This document shows, in pieces, positions 10,990 to 23,140 of a stretch of DNA of 64,000 nucleotides. Origin of the DNA: Sipunculus nudus (Eukaryota; Annelida; Sipuncula; Golfingiida; Sipunculidae); the NCBI GenBank assembly GCA_026874595.1, contig CM049306.1, positions 54,156,019 through 54,220,018 of the forward strand. The letters run 5' to 3'. The translations under genes were made by a program, and so were the position numbers. Position 1 is the stretch's first letter. Each line of letters opens with the position of its first letter. A model generated the notes under the pieces. It saw nothing but the letters and a program-made list of their open reading frames with translations. It searched no databases and was not told the DNA's origin.

Positions 10990-13900
10990 AATAATAATAA
11001 AAATAATAATACCACTGATTACATTACAACCAGTAAAAAATTCAATAGTGCCTCTATAGTCACCAGCTACCATACGTAATTTTTTCTGATATTGAATATG
11101 CTGAAACCAAGAATGAGATACGTTTCTTAGATGCAGGGTTGCAAAAAAACCTCTTTTCTATGGATTCATAAAACACACCAAAGCTCTGCATTTTACAGAG
11201 ACGAGAAAATCCGCTTAATGAAAAAGTTCAGCTTTCTTCTCTTTTGCATGCAGTTTCTAAGGTAATATAAACCGCGGGTCTCGTGTTCTGACACTTAGCA
11301 ACCGGCGCAAGACCCGCTGCGTGATACCATCAACACAAACGTTCATCGAAGAAAGGGTCCATACAGCACAGAGCGGCATTGATCGTAGATATTGCAAATC
11401 CTTTATATAAGCCCTTTTCTAATTTGGGGGCTTCTTATCTGCTGATAAAACGTATGGAAGTACCTCAAGTATTTCCATATTTCGATTATTGCTGTATCCC
11501 CAGAAGTAAAATCTTTCCCTCTTGCTGGCAGGCAGATCTGCCCCGTGGTGTGCGCAGATCGTTGATGAGCGTTTGTGTGAGCAAGGGCACGAGCCAAAAC
11601 TACTTGATATAGTTTTCTCACTATTATTTTTGCATCAATTGGTAGAAGTAAACCCATTAAATCGCCAAACTCTATGTTCGATAGAACCTCTCCAGACGTT
11701 TCAGCCAAGCCGGACCTGACCAGAAATGTACATACAGTTGGTATTTGCTTCGAAGTCTACCTTCCTGTAACCCGCACATCAAGCTACATTTCAACATGCG
11801 CCGACTGTAAAAATGCCGGACACTCATTGAATATAATTTAGATAAACCATACGAGGTTTAAACGCTGGAAATAATCTAAGAAGAAATAAAAATGTCCCAA
11901 AATCTTAATTATATTTATAATTAAAACACTTCATCAAAGCACATGTCTCATAATACCTGCAAACAAAATTCAACCTAATTTGAGAAATCTAGAAGATATA
12001 AATTTAAAAACGAATTAACCAAAAGGAAACAACTATTTAGAGGGGGTATTCTGAATTCGTAGGGGGTAATCTAAAATCGCTACACCGGCTCCAACCATGG
12101 TGACTACAACGACACGAGCTTTTGCATATAGCATGAAGAGCTACAGGAGTGACCGTTAATATTAAAGGGGTCGATAATTGGACTTCCGGGGCCGTGGTTT
12201 AGGTCTAAGATCACCGATGAATTTTACCACGTAGGCTTGTCAACGAAGCAAAACAAGTTAGGACAGTTCTGCGATGAGGGATGTTTTACCTTGCTCTGAG
12301 GGTCCGTCTTTGATGACAATGAAGCCCAGTACACATGAAAGATCAACACATCCGTAAATTATCACCATGGAATAATAATTGGCATAATCAATCTTCGCAA
12401 ATCGTTCGTGTGTGTAATTAATGAAGCTCCGCAACTGTTGTGATTAATTTTACTCCTCCCTTTTACAAAACGTACTGATGATGTATTTGGTATAAGTCTT
12501 TGCTTACAAAGGGATGATCATGCAGAGAATTTTGATTACACTGATAGTTTCATCTGTTAAAAAAAGTAAACATTATAGCTTATGCCCTCTTTATTGAAGG
12601 CAAGGTTATTCTACTTTCAACAGTTCATAGTATTTTGAAGAGGCGATATCTCTTTACATTAAAAATCCCTAAATCGTATTATATCTTAAATGAACAAAAC
12701 ACCAGCACATAACTGAATTTAATTTGATCATAATATGATTACAATTAGTCAATAAAGAGTTTAGAATCATAGAAGTGGTCGCTTTAGTGATTGACTGATT
12801 TTTTACCTACCTATAAATATGTCCTTCCTTCACGCTCTGCCTGAATGAGAATTGAACATAAATTAACGGTACGATAGAAAAAAAATTAAAAATGATTGAA
12901 AATTCAGTGCAAAAGAGGTCCGCAATGGCCGAGATTATTGATCTATATTTAATCGGATTTCGAAATAAACGTACATTTTTATACACTGTATATTATAGTC
13001 ATTTTGAAATTCTATAATAAAATCCTTCGCCGGTTTAGCAGGCCAGAATGAGACAGTTACATTACGGTCGATGGACAAATGCATAGAACATATAATATCT
13101 GTTTTGCGGGATGATTTACTATATGTGTGCAAGATAAGAACTGAACCAAAACTAATATTAGAAGATCTGACATTAAAGAGATTATAAAGATTTATCTATC
13201 TCTCTGGCACACCCCGAAATTATGGACTTCGTTATATATCTTCTGGAAACTTATTACCAGAACCTTGAGATCTCATCAAAAAGAAAACAAATGTCCATTT
13301 ACGTAAATATATTTGGCACAATTTTATCGATTTTCCATTTTCTATCTATCAATTCTCGATATTTAAGCTAGTGGGTTATGTATCTGAAAAATCTAAATGC
13401 TCTTTTGCTTTATCATATATTTAAAAAAACATTTGCAATGCTTGATCTGTTTTTTTATTAATGAAGTCAAGCATACAATTAATTAAAACCAAAATATTCC
13501 TATATACGTTCCTATTCCTACATAGCTACGTATGATATTTAGAGCATATTAGAATATTTTAGTGTCACCCAGTTTCTTTAGTTTTACTACTTTTATCCCA
13601 CATGATAAACACTTACACATATTACAAAGTATGGTCATATTTACATCCATTCCTTTTAGATTTATGGTTTACATTTGTATATAAGTATTCATAAATTTTA
13701 TTATACTTGTTCTGCGGACTCTGGGAACAAAAATACGGATCTTCTTTTTCTTTACTGGTCGCGACATAATAATAAATTTTACCAGCTTACATAGAAAATA
13801 CAAATATTTACTTCAATTCTAGAATGCGGGGCTTTTTCATTACCTTTATGATGCATAAAAAGAATTTGATCCACGAAAAATGTGAACAAAAATCAGTACA

Positions 13901-14412
13901 ACAAAATTTTGTATAGCTTTAATTGTCAGTTTTAGACTAATGGAAGTTTAACTTCGAAGTGTGATTGAGTGAAATATTAAAAATAATCTTTTTAATTCAT
14001 GAATTTAATATCACTCTGAGCGAATGAGTTAGTCTTGTTATCTCAGAATTATTACATAATCTCAGAAATTTAATAATTTAAAGTTTCTGAGTTACATCAA
14101 CTGATGAAGGTTCTATAACTTTCTCAGTTTCTGAAAAAAAATTATACCTTCAGAAATGAGGACTTCTTTTCGCATAGGATATTCATCTTTCATAATCATC
14201 TTTATTAAAAAAAATCATTTAATGATCTCTGGGTTTTTGTAATATAAATCAAAAAGAAGATTGAAACAGACGAATCAAAGCAATTCTAAAATGAACATAC
14301 ATGTTTTAATTAAGTGTATACAACGAACATTATATATTTTTTATTGCACGATCAGCTTCATGCTGGTACTAAATAAGAGTACCAGGTAAGAGGCAGCGTC
14401 TCTATAGGAAAT
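10990..14412. other. No recognisable gene
   Basis: (AAT)n at 10987-11008, then AT-rich sequence. A 101-codon minus-strand frame (11403-11708) lacks known motifs. 13000-14300 is very AT-rich. Confidence 0.55.
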
Positions 14413-14592
14413 TACAGTAGAACCCCACAATTACGACCACCTTGGGGACTGACCAAAGTGGTCGTAATTTGGGGGTGGTCGTATTTGTGAGACTCTTAAT
14501 TACCTGGATCATATATTTGGGACCAAGAAAAGTGGTCGTATTTGTGGGGTGGTCGCAATTGCGGGGTGGTCGCAAGGCGGGGTTCCAATGTA
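14413..14592 (+). mobile_element. 180-bp MITE with 14-bp inverted ends beginning TA
   Basis: The left end TACAGTAGAACCCC and the reverse complement of the right end, TACATTGGAACCCC, agree at 12 of 14 positions. The interior has repeated GTGGTCGTA and GTGGTCGCA words. TA at both ends and a CAGT-type terminus suggest a Tc1/mariner or pogo-type non-autonomous element. Confidence 0.55.
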
Positions 14593-16033
14593 TTTCATCA
14601 CCGGTCGAGGCTCTATACCTGGTAATCCACTTTTAATAATTAAGACCTGAAGGTTAAACAGAAATCAAGCCGTCTATGTTTCGTTCTTATCGGTAAAAAG
14701 ATGAAGAGAACGCTGACCTGCAGCTGGTAAAAGAAGATTGGCAATAATTATTTATTTCCTAAAATATATAATTATTTTCATAAATTTACCAAAACAGTTC
14801 TTTTCTCTTTAACCATCAAAGAACTCAGGCAGGCTAATTTATTCCCCGCGTGAGCGACATATTGGTTATACTGGTTTTAATTTCCGATACTGGTTTACTT
14901 TTCATCCGTTAATTTATAGTTATTTTAAAATGATTAATATGATATTAACAACTAAATGACGCACAAGGCAGGGTTTTTATTAGCATATTTCTGCTATAAA
15001 AAAAAAATATGAATAATTTATTGGTTTTGATCATTTTGTTTCTTTCGACTGTTCTATTAGGAATCTTGAAACAAATCAACACATGACAAAACACTCGTTG
15101 CCAATATTTGTCAGTTCTTCCTAAAAGCTGTCAGCGTCCGTATAATATGCCCTTTAAATAACCCCACACACAGCCAAATTTGGCAAGAAATCATCTCCAC
15201 CAAATTACTTCACCAGGCCAGAATATCATGCCCGTCCGGATGAATCATTTTGTAATAAGGACCGTTACCATAGCAACGCGGAAGCTCATTGGAACTAACC
15301 TTTAAGAATCTTCTAAATAATACCTTTCCCATGCAAAGGTTAGACGCTGATGTATACCGGTGGCGCCACCTTACCACGCATGTTGACAGCAGAGCACGTG
15401 ACATCTGAACTCATTTGAAAAGAGTCACGACTCCGCCATCGAACACAGAAATAACCATCTAATGGCAAATATTTCAAGACAGTGTGTCGGATAATGGCCT
15501 GGGTCTCATGACAATCTAATGATCTCATTTCGAATGCTTAACAGATCACGTCCGGTAGCTGGTTGTTTCATCTATATACCAGGTGCTCGTAGAATATGTA
15601 AAAAAATGTATTGGTTTTAACGTTTCTCTGAATTTGTGAAGAGAAGTGTGTCTAAATAAGGCTCGCTTATAAAATTCGTAAAATATAAATACAACTCTAC
15701 TACTTATGGAAAATCTAGAATAAAACAATATAATATTGTAAAGACACACTCCGATTCAAACCATGTTTGTTGTTATATATATGTAAACTTGTCCATGAAA
15801 TACCTCCTAACCGATGTAAAAAATGTGGATATACAGGTCATTGGCAACAAACGAATGGTTCAGCCTTTCGGGGTTGATTGTTAACATTTAAATCTGGACC
15901 TGGGTCAAGCCCTTTATCTACTACCCTGTCAGATTCTCCATACAGCAGCTCCTAGAATAAATCAATCAGCCCCTAAATATAACTGCTTCTTTCTTGATCC
16001 ATTCTCTAACGATATATTGTTCACAAGCTTCTG
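14593..16033. other. No recognisable gene
   Basis: Two overlapping minus-strand frames (15210-15404, 15340-15528) cover a GC-richer patch but match nothing I know. Confidence 0.55.
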
Positions 16034-16270
16034 TAATTTAGGGGTAGAGCACAAGACCTAAAGCTGGGAGGTCGCGAGTACAAATCTCGGCTGAAGAGCG
16101 GTGTTATTATTCTCGGTAGGACCCTATGCTTAATGTTATGGCAGCACCCAACAGCCGTGCGTCACTCACAAACGAGTGCGTCTTTGGAGGGTTCCTCAGT
16201 ATTATGACCCGGGAAGGCGAATGATCACACACGGCCGAAACGAGTCCCCACCACAGCATCACATTCTGGC
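16034..16270 (+). mobile_element. SINE-like copy with tRNA-like head
   Basis: GGGGTAGAGCACAAGACC followed by GAGGTCGCGAGTACAAATCTC has the order and spacing of a tRNA D-arm/A box and a degenerate B box. The downstream body to about 16270 shows no coding potential. It is too degenerate to be a tRNA gene. Confidence 0.45.
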
Positions 16271-17322
16271 CAATCGTTAAATGCACTATCAGTTGGGGCC
16301 CCTACGTATAGACAGCCATGGGACATTCTTGGTAGTTTTTAACCGTTATTCTAAATGAATACTAATTAAATTTTGTCAAGAAATGAGCCATAGGTATGTC
16401 CCTCCTTTTTTTTATATATTGTTTGTTGTCATTGGGCGGACCTGGATGCGGCTATACAGGAGTTGGCGTATGGCTGCTTTCTTGTTTGTATTATGTTAAA
16501 TTGACCATGTCACATTGGTTATTGTAAAGTGTTATTGTGATGAGACGATATATAAAACATGCAAAACATCGGAAAATATTAATACATCGACATGGCTTCA
16601 ATTCTTTCCCGAATAGACGTTGTGTAAGTGTTAATTACACAATTAGCACTAATACAATATATGTCTTATAACTTATCGTGCACTGCATGGTCTAGCGATA
16701 ACATACCTTAAGGACAGTAAATTTATCCTCGTTTGGTGGCAGGGCTTTGGCAACAAGCTTCAGTCGGACGTTGGTTTTTCTTACACATTTACTTGTTTTA
16801 AGAGTCGTTTAAAGACACATCTATTTAGGGAAGCGTATTTTAGTGGTTTCTGATGTTTTAGGGTATGCTTATAATTCATCAATTCATATTTTTGTTATCA
16901 ATTCTTTTTCATTTGAATGGTTTAGTATCTGTACGGTGCCAGGATTGGGCACACATGCCTAGATATGTTGCGCTTTATAAAATAATACTTATAATAAAGT
17001 TAATGAATCAATAATAATAATAGTAATAATAATTACATTAAATCTGACCTTTATTTTATGTGATCAAGTGCGGAATATTGAGCGACAATAAGAAGTTGAC
17101 TGGCAAGGTCTCCTTGTAAAATCTGTCTCTCGCTATCATTTCTTTTGCTAATAAAATACGAAACTTTCCGTGTGACCTTTTATGATTAAAACGTTGCGGA
17201 AAGCCAACAATTAATATACACGTAAGGTCATCAATAGTCCTGGATGAAGTGGGACGTACACCATGTCGTCTATGACTTTTAAACCTCGTAGGTGCTGGTC
17301 CTTTTTGTAAATCTATTCATTA
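16271..17322. other. No recognisable gene
   Basis: AT-rich, with an (AAT)-like tract near 17010-17040. Confidence 0.6.
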
Positions 17323-17517
17323 TGCCCGCCAAGGAGATTATGTTTTCACCTATGCCTGTTTTTACTGAGTCTTTCTTGTTTGTCTATAAGCAGGCTGTGC
17401 AGCATTTACATAACCAATTTTGATGAAAATGCGCCAGGAAAGGTCAGATACGTGCAGGGCGGACGGGTCCAGTATGATTGTTTCGCCCTGGCGGAGGTAT
17501 GAACTCTACTGAGAGCA
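17323..17517 (+). repeat. Dispersed repeat related to family G
   Basis: It opens with GCCCGCCAAGGAGATTATG, runs through CCAATTTTGATGAAAATG and closes with CCTGGCGGAGGTATGAACTC. Layout and end motif are those of family G, with a different middle. Sequences of this style are common in marine invertebrate genomes. Confidence 0.5.
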
Positions 17518-17689
17518 ATCCTAGTTTCCTGTGTGAAATGTGTGACTGTCCTTAGAGACTCGCTCTGGTCAATCTGGTGCCTTCACAGAATGTATGATTT
17601 TAATATAATTACCAGTTATTAAACATCGAAAACATAAAATGAAGAAGAAGCGGACGTTAACCTAATGCTTATATATTTTGTCCAGCGAT

Positions 17690-17892
17690 TATCCTCAATG
17701 TTCTCTGAATCAGCGTTTCGTATGACAAAATTAGCCATACCTCAGTTTAAAGGATATTGTTCCCACAGTAAACTCGCCGATATCTATCTAATACTTATAA
17801 ACGGAATCCGGTCCACCTCTGTTCGCAATGTTCTCTGAAACCGCCATACCTCATTTTAAAGGTTATTGTTCCCTCAGTGACATGGCCGATGT
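17690..17892 (+). repeat. Local tandem duplication within family P
   Basis: 17690-17775 and 17825-17892 share CAATGTTCTCTGAA, CCATACCTCA, TTTAAAGG and TATTGTTCCC in the same order. Confidence 0.55.
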
Positions 17893-18060
17893 TAGAATAA
17901 ATAATTTTTAATGTGCACATCATTTTGAGTGATTTTTGCGTGTTACTGATATGAGCGGAGGCTATAACCGAAAACAGCGTATTTATGCATGTTTGGGCTG
18001 ACATTTGACACAGGCTCTGACACACGTGTGTGGTCAGTCAATGTGAAAAACACATGAATC
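17789..18060 (+). repeat. Dispersed family P, copy 2, left part
   Basis: TAATACTTATAAACGGAATC, then TTTAAAGGTTATTGTTCCC, GAATAAATAATTTTTAATG and CACGTGTGTGGTCAGTCAA, in the order seen at 10441. It breaks off at about 18060 and resumes near 18780. Confidence 0.5.
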
Positions 18061-18237
18061 TGGCTCGCTTTACATAAAAGGAGGGGTTCAACCCAATACA
18101 AGGTCTCCATTTCCGGAAAAGGGTTGGGGTGGGGGAGGGGCGAATGTTCCAGGCATAAAAATAGGTCTGATACAATTAAAAAAGGTTGCATCTGAAAAAA
18201 AGGGGACCGAACCCCTTGACTTCTCTAGGGTCCGCGG

Positions 18238-18445
18238 AGCGAGTATAGAATCCGACCTACATGGACGTATATGGGTGTATACGGACGGACGCTATGGTGT
18301 TTAGGATTCATGTAATGGAGAAGTAAGAGGCATGTCGATGTCATATCATCAGGCATGTCATGGCTTATGTTGATTACTACTAATATGAGACGGTGCAGTC
18401 AGTTTAGAACCATCTTGGAAATGTAGGCCGGATTCTATATTCGGG
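18238..18445 (+). mobile_element. Inverted-repeat element inside family P copy 2
   Basis: TATAGAATCCGACCTACAT (18244-18262) is the reverse complement of 18421-18439 apart from one base, and similarity extends a few bases outward. This is a MITE-like or hairpin-forming unit of about 0.2 kb within the insertion that splits copy 2. Confidence 0.45.
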
Positions 18446-18779
18446 CCGGGTCGGCTTTTGCTACTAACGAGGTATGCATCTTTCCATTTCTCTCTTCAGG
18501 AACAGTTTCCATGCCTTAAAACATCTTTCATGTCTTCCTACTAAGATTAAATTAGAGGTTAAGTTAAGCTTTGTTGAATGAATGTCTTCATTACATTATC
18601 CTGTACTTTAAACGTCCAAAAATAGTAACCATTCAAAGGTCATCGAAAACCGGAGGGCCCCCACGTCCCATTCCGGTTCGCAAATTAATGTAAAAAGTAC
18701 CACTGACCAGGTCTTCAAGGTCAACTTACCGGTGTATGAATTCCTTGCCATGAGCACAGCGCACAAAATAATTGTTAAC

Positions 18780-18931
18780 AAAATATTTGTACATATCTTA
18801 TTGAGACTGTAAACTACTGAAAATCTATATTTTCTTTTAATTTTTGAATAAAAAAAGGATCCAACAATCCTGTCAATAAATACATCTCCCCAGCCCGGTA
18901 AAAAGCCCGGTATACCGGGTTTATAAGCTTA
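18780..18931 (+). repeat. Dispersed family P, copy 2, right part
   Basis: TACATATCTTATTGAGA, a stretch like CTATATTTTCTTTTAATTT, then GCCCGGTATACCGGGTTTAT, matching the last 140 bases of the 10441 copy. Confidence 0.5.
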
Positions 18932-19571
18932 TAATATTATAATGGACGGTGGCCAAAGTGAACTTTTGTCATTTAACCCCTCTTTAACAATGAATATCCA
19001 CGTTCTTGTTATTGAACTGTCTGGAATGATGCCAAGTGAATCCTAAGCGGGGCCATTTTTTTAATTCTCTGTAAATCATGATATATTTAAAATTAATTTG
19101 TCACAGCGTAACCTGTCGGCATCTACGACTGTTTCACGAAGCAAAAAGCAGTTTGTTGCTCTTGATCAGGGTCGTGTTACCATAGGGATGTGACGCGGCC
19201 ATTCTGTTTCACTGCACAGTTACTGCTACTTACATTGAATCATCCTAATATCCCATGACAAAATAATGTCCTTATTTTTGTTATGTATCTTTGCAGTTTC
19301 TGAGAATCGCAAGAGTCAGACATCACGAAATGTCCAGTAGTTCTTAGAGCATCCACAATCATAATTTGATTCTGTTAAATCATATAAGGTAAGTAGGGTT
19401 TGACATAAACATTTCATTTTCTGTTTCTTATTAATTTACAATAATACTTAGACAGACATGTTGTTCATTTAAGTGTGCAACAAAAGATTCACTTCTCAAA
19501 ACTATGTGTTTGTGTCTTAACTGGGATCAAAGAAATATTATCTTCAAATGCAAAATAATGAAGGGGTAGTC
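18932..19571. other. No recognisable gene
   Basis: AT-rich spacer between family P copy 2 and the hAT-like element. Confidence 0.6.
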
Positions 19572-19613
19572 CAGGGGCGTAGCCAGGATTTAGGGAGGGA
19601 AGGGGGCCATGAT

Positions 19614-20456
19614 CAGTGGGAGATCCAGAAATTCGAAAACAGGAGGGGGGGGGGGGGAGGGGTAAATATGCATGTATGGGTACATACTATTATTATTATT
19701 ACTATACGTTATATATTTTTGTGTATGAAACTATTGCTTATTTTTATTTTCAATTATGAACCATGGCTTCTTTAAGGTAACTTACAGGAAATTTTTTTGG
19801 AATATGCAATATAAAGAGGACATTGTGAGGCACTTTTCACCAAAAAAATGAGGATTTCCTGTTCCTGAAAAACTGTTCCCTTATGTCTTTGCGTTATTTA
19901 GTCAAACCGTAGAGAGGTTCAGTATTTCATATTTAAATACTTCAAAATTACGATATAAAATTTCAATCGTTTTCAACATGTTAAAGTCAATGACGAAATG
20001 GCGCATTTACGTTTATAATTTGCAAAATATTATCTTTTAAATGTAATGCTTAGAGTGAAATCACTGATATGTTCAAGTCTTATGTTAATCTTTGCATTAT
20101 ACCGGGGTCCGTGGTCCCGAAAGCACACAGGTCTCCTAAGAGCAAGAGCCAAGATCGCGAGTTCGAGTACCAGTATCACCAGAGGGGCCATGACATTAAT
20201 ATTGCTCACGGTCGACCCCAACCAGAACCTAGTGCTCTTCAGTTGTTCTGCTGCTGTTCATAAATATCCTCATTCTAAACAAATGAATTTAAAGTAATTA
20301 ACTGCAGATAACTTAAATAAAATCTAATTGCTGATTATTAAAAAAAATATGAAAAATGAAAATTATCATGAATATTGGGAAATTAGGTAAAGCGAGAGAT
20401 ATTGCAGCTCAAAGGGGAGCCGCGCGCCGAAGGCGCCCCCTCTGGATCCGCCACTG
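19614..20456 (+). mobile_element. Possible nested hAT-like element
   Basis: CAGTGGGAGATCCAGA (19614-19629) against the reverse complement of 20441-20456, CAGTGGCGGATCCAGA, 14 of 16. No matching target duplication (gccatgat versus ataaaaag), so the ends may come from different copies. Confidence 0.35.
20101..20275 (+). mobile_element. SINE-like copy of a different family
   Basis: GGTCCCGAAAGCACACAGG, then GAGTTCGAGTACC (20159-20171), close to a Pol III B box. The body after the head does not match the SINE at 16034. It lies inside the hAT-like element. Confidence 0.4.
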
Positions 20457-20472
20457 ATAAAAAGGGAAATTA

Positions 20473-20525
20473 AATATATATATATATATATTGCATATAT
20501 ATATATATTGCATATATATATATAT

Positions 20526-20567
<42 letters not shown>
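20473..20567 (+). repeat. (TA)n with periodic TTGCA interruptions
   Basis: Three blocks of TA repeats separated by TTGCA at near-regular spacing, then an uninterrupted tract. The palindromic tract creates an open (YI)n frame on both strands that is not a gene. Confidence 0.85.
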
Positions 20568-20569
<2 letters not shown>

Positions 20570-20704
20570 TAAAAAGACTAAGCGAAATTCCGAAAGGACG
20601 GCATGTACTGGATGCGACCGGTAAGGGGGGGGGGGTGCCATGGCCCTCTGCGCCCCAGCCCCCCCCCCCCCCCTTGGCTACGCCCCTGGGGTAGGAATAG
20701 CTAG

Positions 20705-20830
20705 TAGTTATAAACCTCAATATCATTTTGAGACATGTGTGTTTTTTCAAAATTTGGGAAGATAAGCGCCGAAAACATACAGCCGAACTGCCTTTAGCAA
20801 AGATCGGAATGTCTACGTGCTGCTTAGTTA
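20705..20830 (+). repeat. Dispersed family P, copy 3, left fragment
   Basis: ATCATTTTGAG and then CCGAACTGCCTTTAGCAAAGA followed by CGGAATG correspond to the centre of the 10441 copy. Confidence 0.4.
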
Positions 20831-22189
20831 TCTGTATCGACCCTGTTTTGTTTTTGATAATTTTTATGCACACAGCATTTTCCGTGATTCTGATAGGTGT
20901 GTATGAGACCTTCGTACATATTACCACCGAAAAAAAAACTACATCGGCGGAGACCGGAAGTCACAGCACAATTGCTTATGTTGCTCCGAACTATTAATGG
21001 TGCACTTTATATGAGTAAGGTGATATATGTTATGCTTGATTTAGCCTTTGCCTGTTTTGTTTTGTATGTAAGTTTATTTGTTTGAGTATTATAAATATAA
21101 ACAAATGTATGATGAATGATATAGTACATATGTACGAATATGAGGTAAAATTAAATATCCCCATTCTTTTGCATTTTATCTGAATTATAAAACATTATCT
21201 TGTTCTCCATTTAACTAAGCAAGACTTACTTTACTGTATCCTTGATATAATCAGTACTGTTACAATATAAACACGGATGTCAGTGGCCTTTTTAAAGACT
21301 AAAAGGCAAAACCAAAATCAGCTGAATCCTTGACAAAAGGAATAAATATATTTCAAATATTTTTGTGAGGTGATCCAATAATTCCATACTTAACCAGTGA
21401 AGAACAATAAATGGTTCTACAACGACAATAAAATAGACTCAGTTTTTTATCTTATTCCAGTTTCACATTTGTTATACATATTTTCTTCATTATATTTGAT
21501 ATTGATTTAAGAGACCTTAATTAAGTTTAATTCAAAAACTTTCTTATTATATTATCATTTCCTAAAGACGATTTTTAACGCATATGAAATCTTCTCTGTT
21601 TATTCCTCGCTCAATATTCCTACAGTCTCATTTAATACACACCTTAAGCCCGGTAGAAATCCTCGGGTTTACCGGTTATATCAGCTGTTATAAATATACC
21701 ACTATCCCAAAAATACCTATATATATGTTGAGAATGCTTCTTCAATTAAACGTTGGAATATCAAAGAATCATTGCTGTTCAGATGTTTGTAACAAAAACC
21801 CAATATATGTTTTTAAATAAAACAACATGAAGTTTTTGAAAATCGCTGGAAGTATGGATTCGTTATACGGGCTAACGTAATTTCAAGTTTACGAACTTTC
21901 ATTATTAAAGAAGGAGCTTTATATAAAAAATTGCATTTTTACTCCAACGTCATTTAAGGCAACTTGGTAAAATCTACAATTCTGACTGCAATCAAAGTGA
22001 TTTTTTTGTGAGTCACAGAATACTTTTTATTGGGAAATATATATTCGGGAAAATGTGACAAAGCTTTCTTTTTTTTCGTAGCATAGAACAGGATTTATTG
22101 TCCCTTTTCTTATAAAATGAAACAACTGGTACTTTGTGTCGTCTATGTATGCTTCTCGGGTTTTGGCTGGAGAGGTTAGACCAACTTGT
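20831..22189. other. No recognisable gene apart from the family P end at 21646
   Basis: AT-rich, with short frames (20728-20997 overlaps family P). Confidence 0.6.
21646..21690 (+). repeat. Dispersed family P, copy 3, right end
   Basis: AAGCCCGGTAGAAATCCTCG and then GGTTTACCGGTTATATCAGC resemble the palindromic terminus at 10962-10985. It is separated from 20705-20830 by about 800 bp. Confidence 0.35.
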
Positions 22190-23140
22190 CACTGGCCCGC
22201 CGAGGCACTGTCCTATGTACATGATTACTAGTCATTTCCATATGGCAAAGACTGATTGGCTTTCGCAGACTTAACAGCCGCTGGATTAATTCCCTAAGCT
22301 GGGCTAGGAACTGACTGGTTGTAAATGTTCACTGCCACGGTAAGCCAGCATTTATAGTTTGGGCCTTGTTGGAAGTCTCATCACCGCGCCGCCAGCGCTG
22401 TTTATATCACAACGGAGTAGGAAACTGCAGTGCTTGCATGAGAAAGCTACTTCACTCATTGATTGTTTGGACAAGACGCGACCATTGAGTTCTGCCTGTG
22501 CAGCTATCGAACCGTTCTCACTGGCTGAGAGCTTGGCTGACAACGTGCTGCATGCTGTAATCACACATGGAAGGACTATCTAACCAAGCAAAGAGGTACA
22601 TCAGTTCTCGAATCAGAGAGCAACATTATTGCCTTGGAAGGTCTGGCTCATAACACCCAGACAACTTTAGCATTTATTTATATGCTCCCCGGCCGTCCGG
22701 GTTTCGCCTTCATATGTACATATATATATATATTTGAATTAATAAACTGTGGTCTGAAGGGTATTTCTTCTGGCTAACAATACAAGGGGGCCTGTGTACA
22801 TGTAGGAGTGAGCTGTCAGTTACAGGTGCGAACTCGCCGCACTGAGAAGTGGAGCTTCAGTCGTGTGGCGGGCGTCCTCGGAACTCCGTCAGCTGAGGAT
22901 CACCGCTGTGGGTTTTATAGGCGGTGATGACTGGGGAGGATTACTTTTACGGTCTCTACTTACAGATAATCAAGTTTGATGAATATTAATAGCCTTTGAT
23001 GTATACCTGGGCGCGCTGCTTGATGAGGGCGTGTGCTGTTTGAGCCGTGATGGTGGCAGCGGTGGGATCGGCCTCTGGGGATATGGCAAGTCTTCGCTGA
23101 CGGTTGGACAACTCGTCAGTCCTCATCATCATCTTCTGTT
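22190..23140 (+). promoter_or_regulatory. GC-richer block upstream of the start exon, candidate promoter or 5' non-coding exon
   Basis: This block has visibly more G+C and more CpG than its surroundings (for example CACCGCGCCGCCAGCG near 22383, CCCCGGCCGTCCGGG near 22687, and GGCGGGCGTCCTCGG near 22867). It lies 1.1-2 kb before the acceptor at 24230 that precedes the start codon. Since that acceptor implies an upstream non-coding exon, a promoter is expected somewhere 5'. Both strands of 22352-22583 are open for about 70 codons, but neither product resembles a known domain. It could instead be a mobile-element remnant. This is inference from composition and position. Confidence 0.25.

Larger units (their letters stand above)
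19572..20688 (+). mobile_element. hAT-like non-autonomous element
   Basis: CAGGGGCGTAGCCA (19572-19585) is repeated perfectly in inverse at the right end, finishing at 20688. The flanking octamers are gggtagtc and gggtagga, six of eight identical, consistent with a decayed 8-bp hAT target duplication. CAGGG-type termini fit hAT. Inside are a second inverted pair (19614 and 20456), a SINE head and (TA)n; no transposase is visible. Confidence 0.6.

Noticed and set aside
14090-14135. CTGATGA word as a second hammerhead core
   Set aside because: No stem II followed by GAAA at a suitable distance, and no stem I partner.
20409-20927. 172-codon minus-strand open frame
   Set aside because: It is made of (TA)n (an YI repeat), poly-G/C and hAT-like termini.
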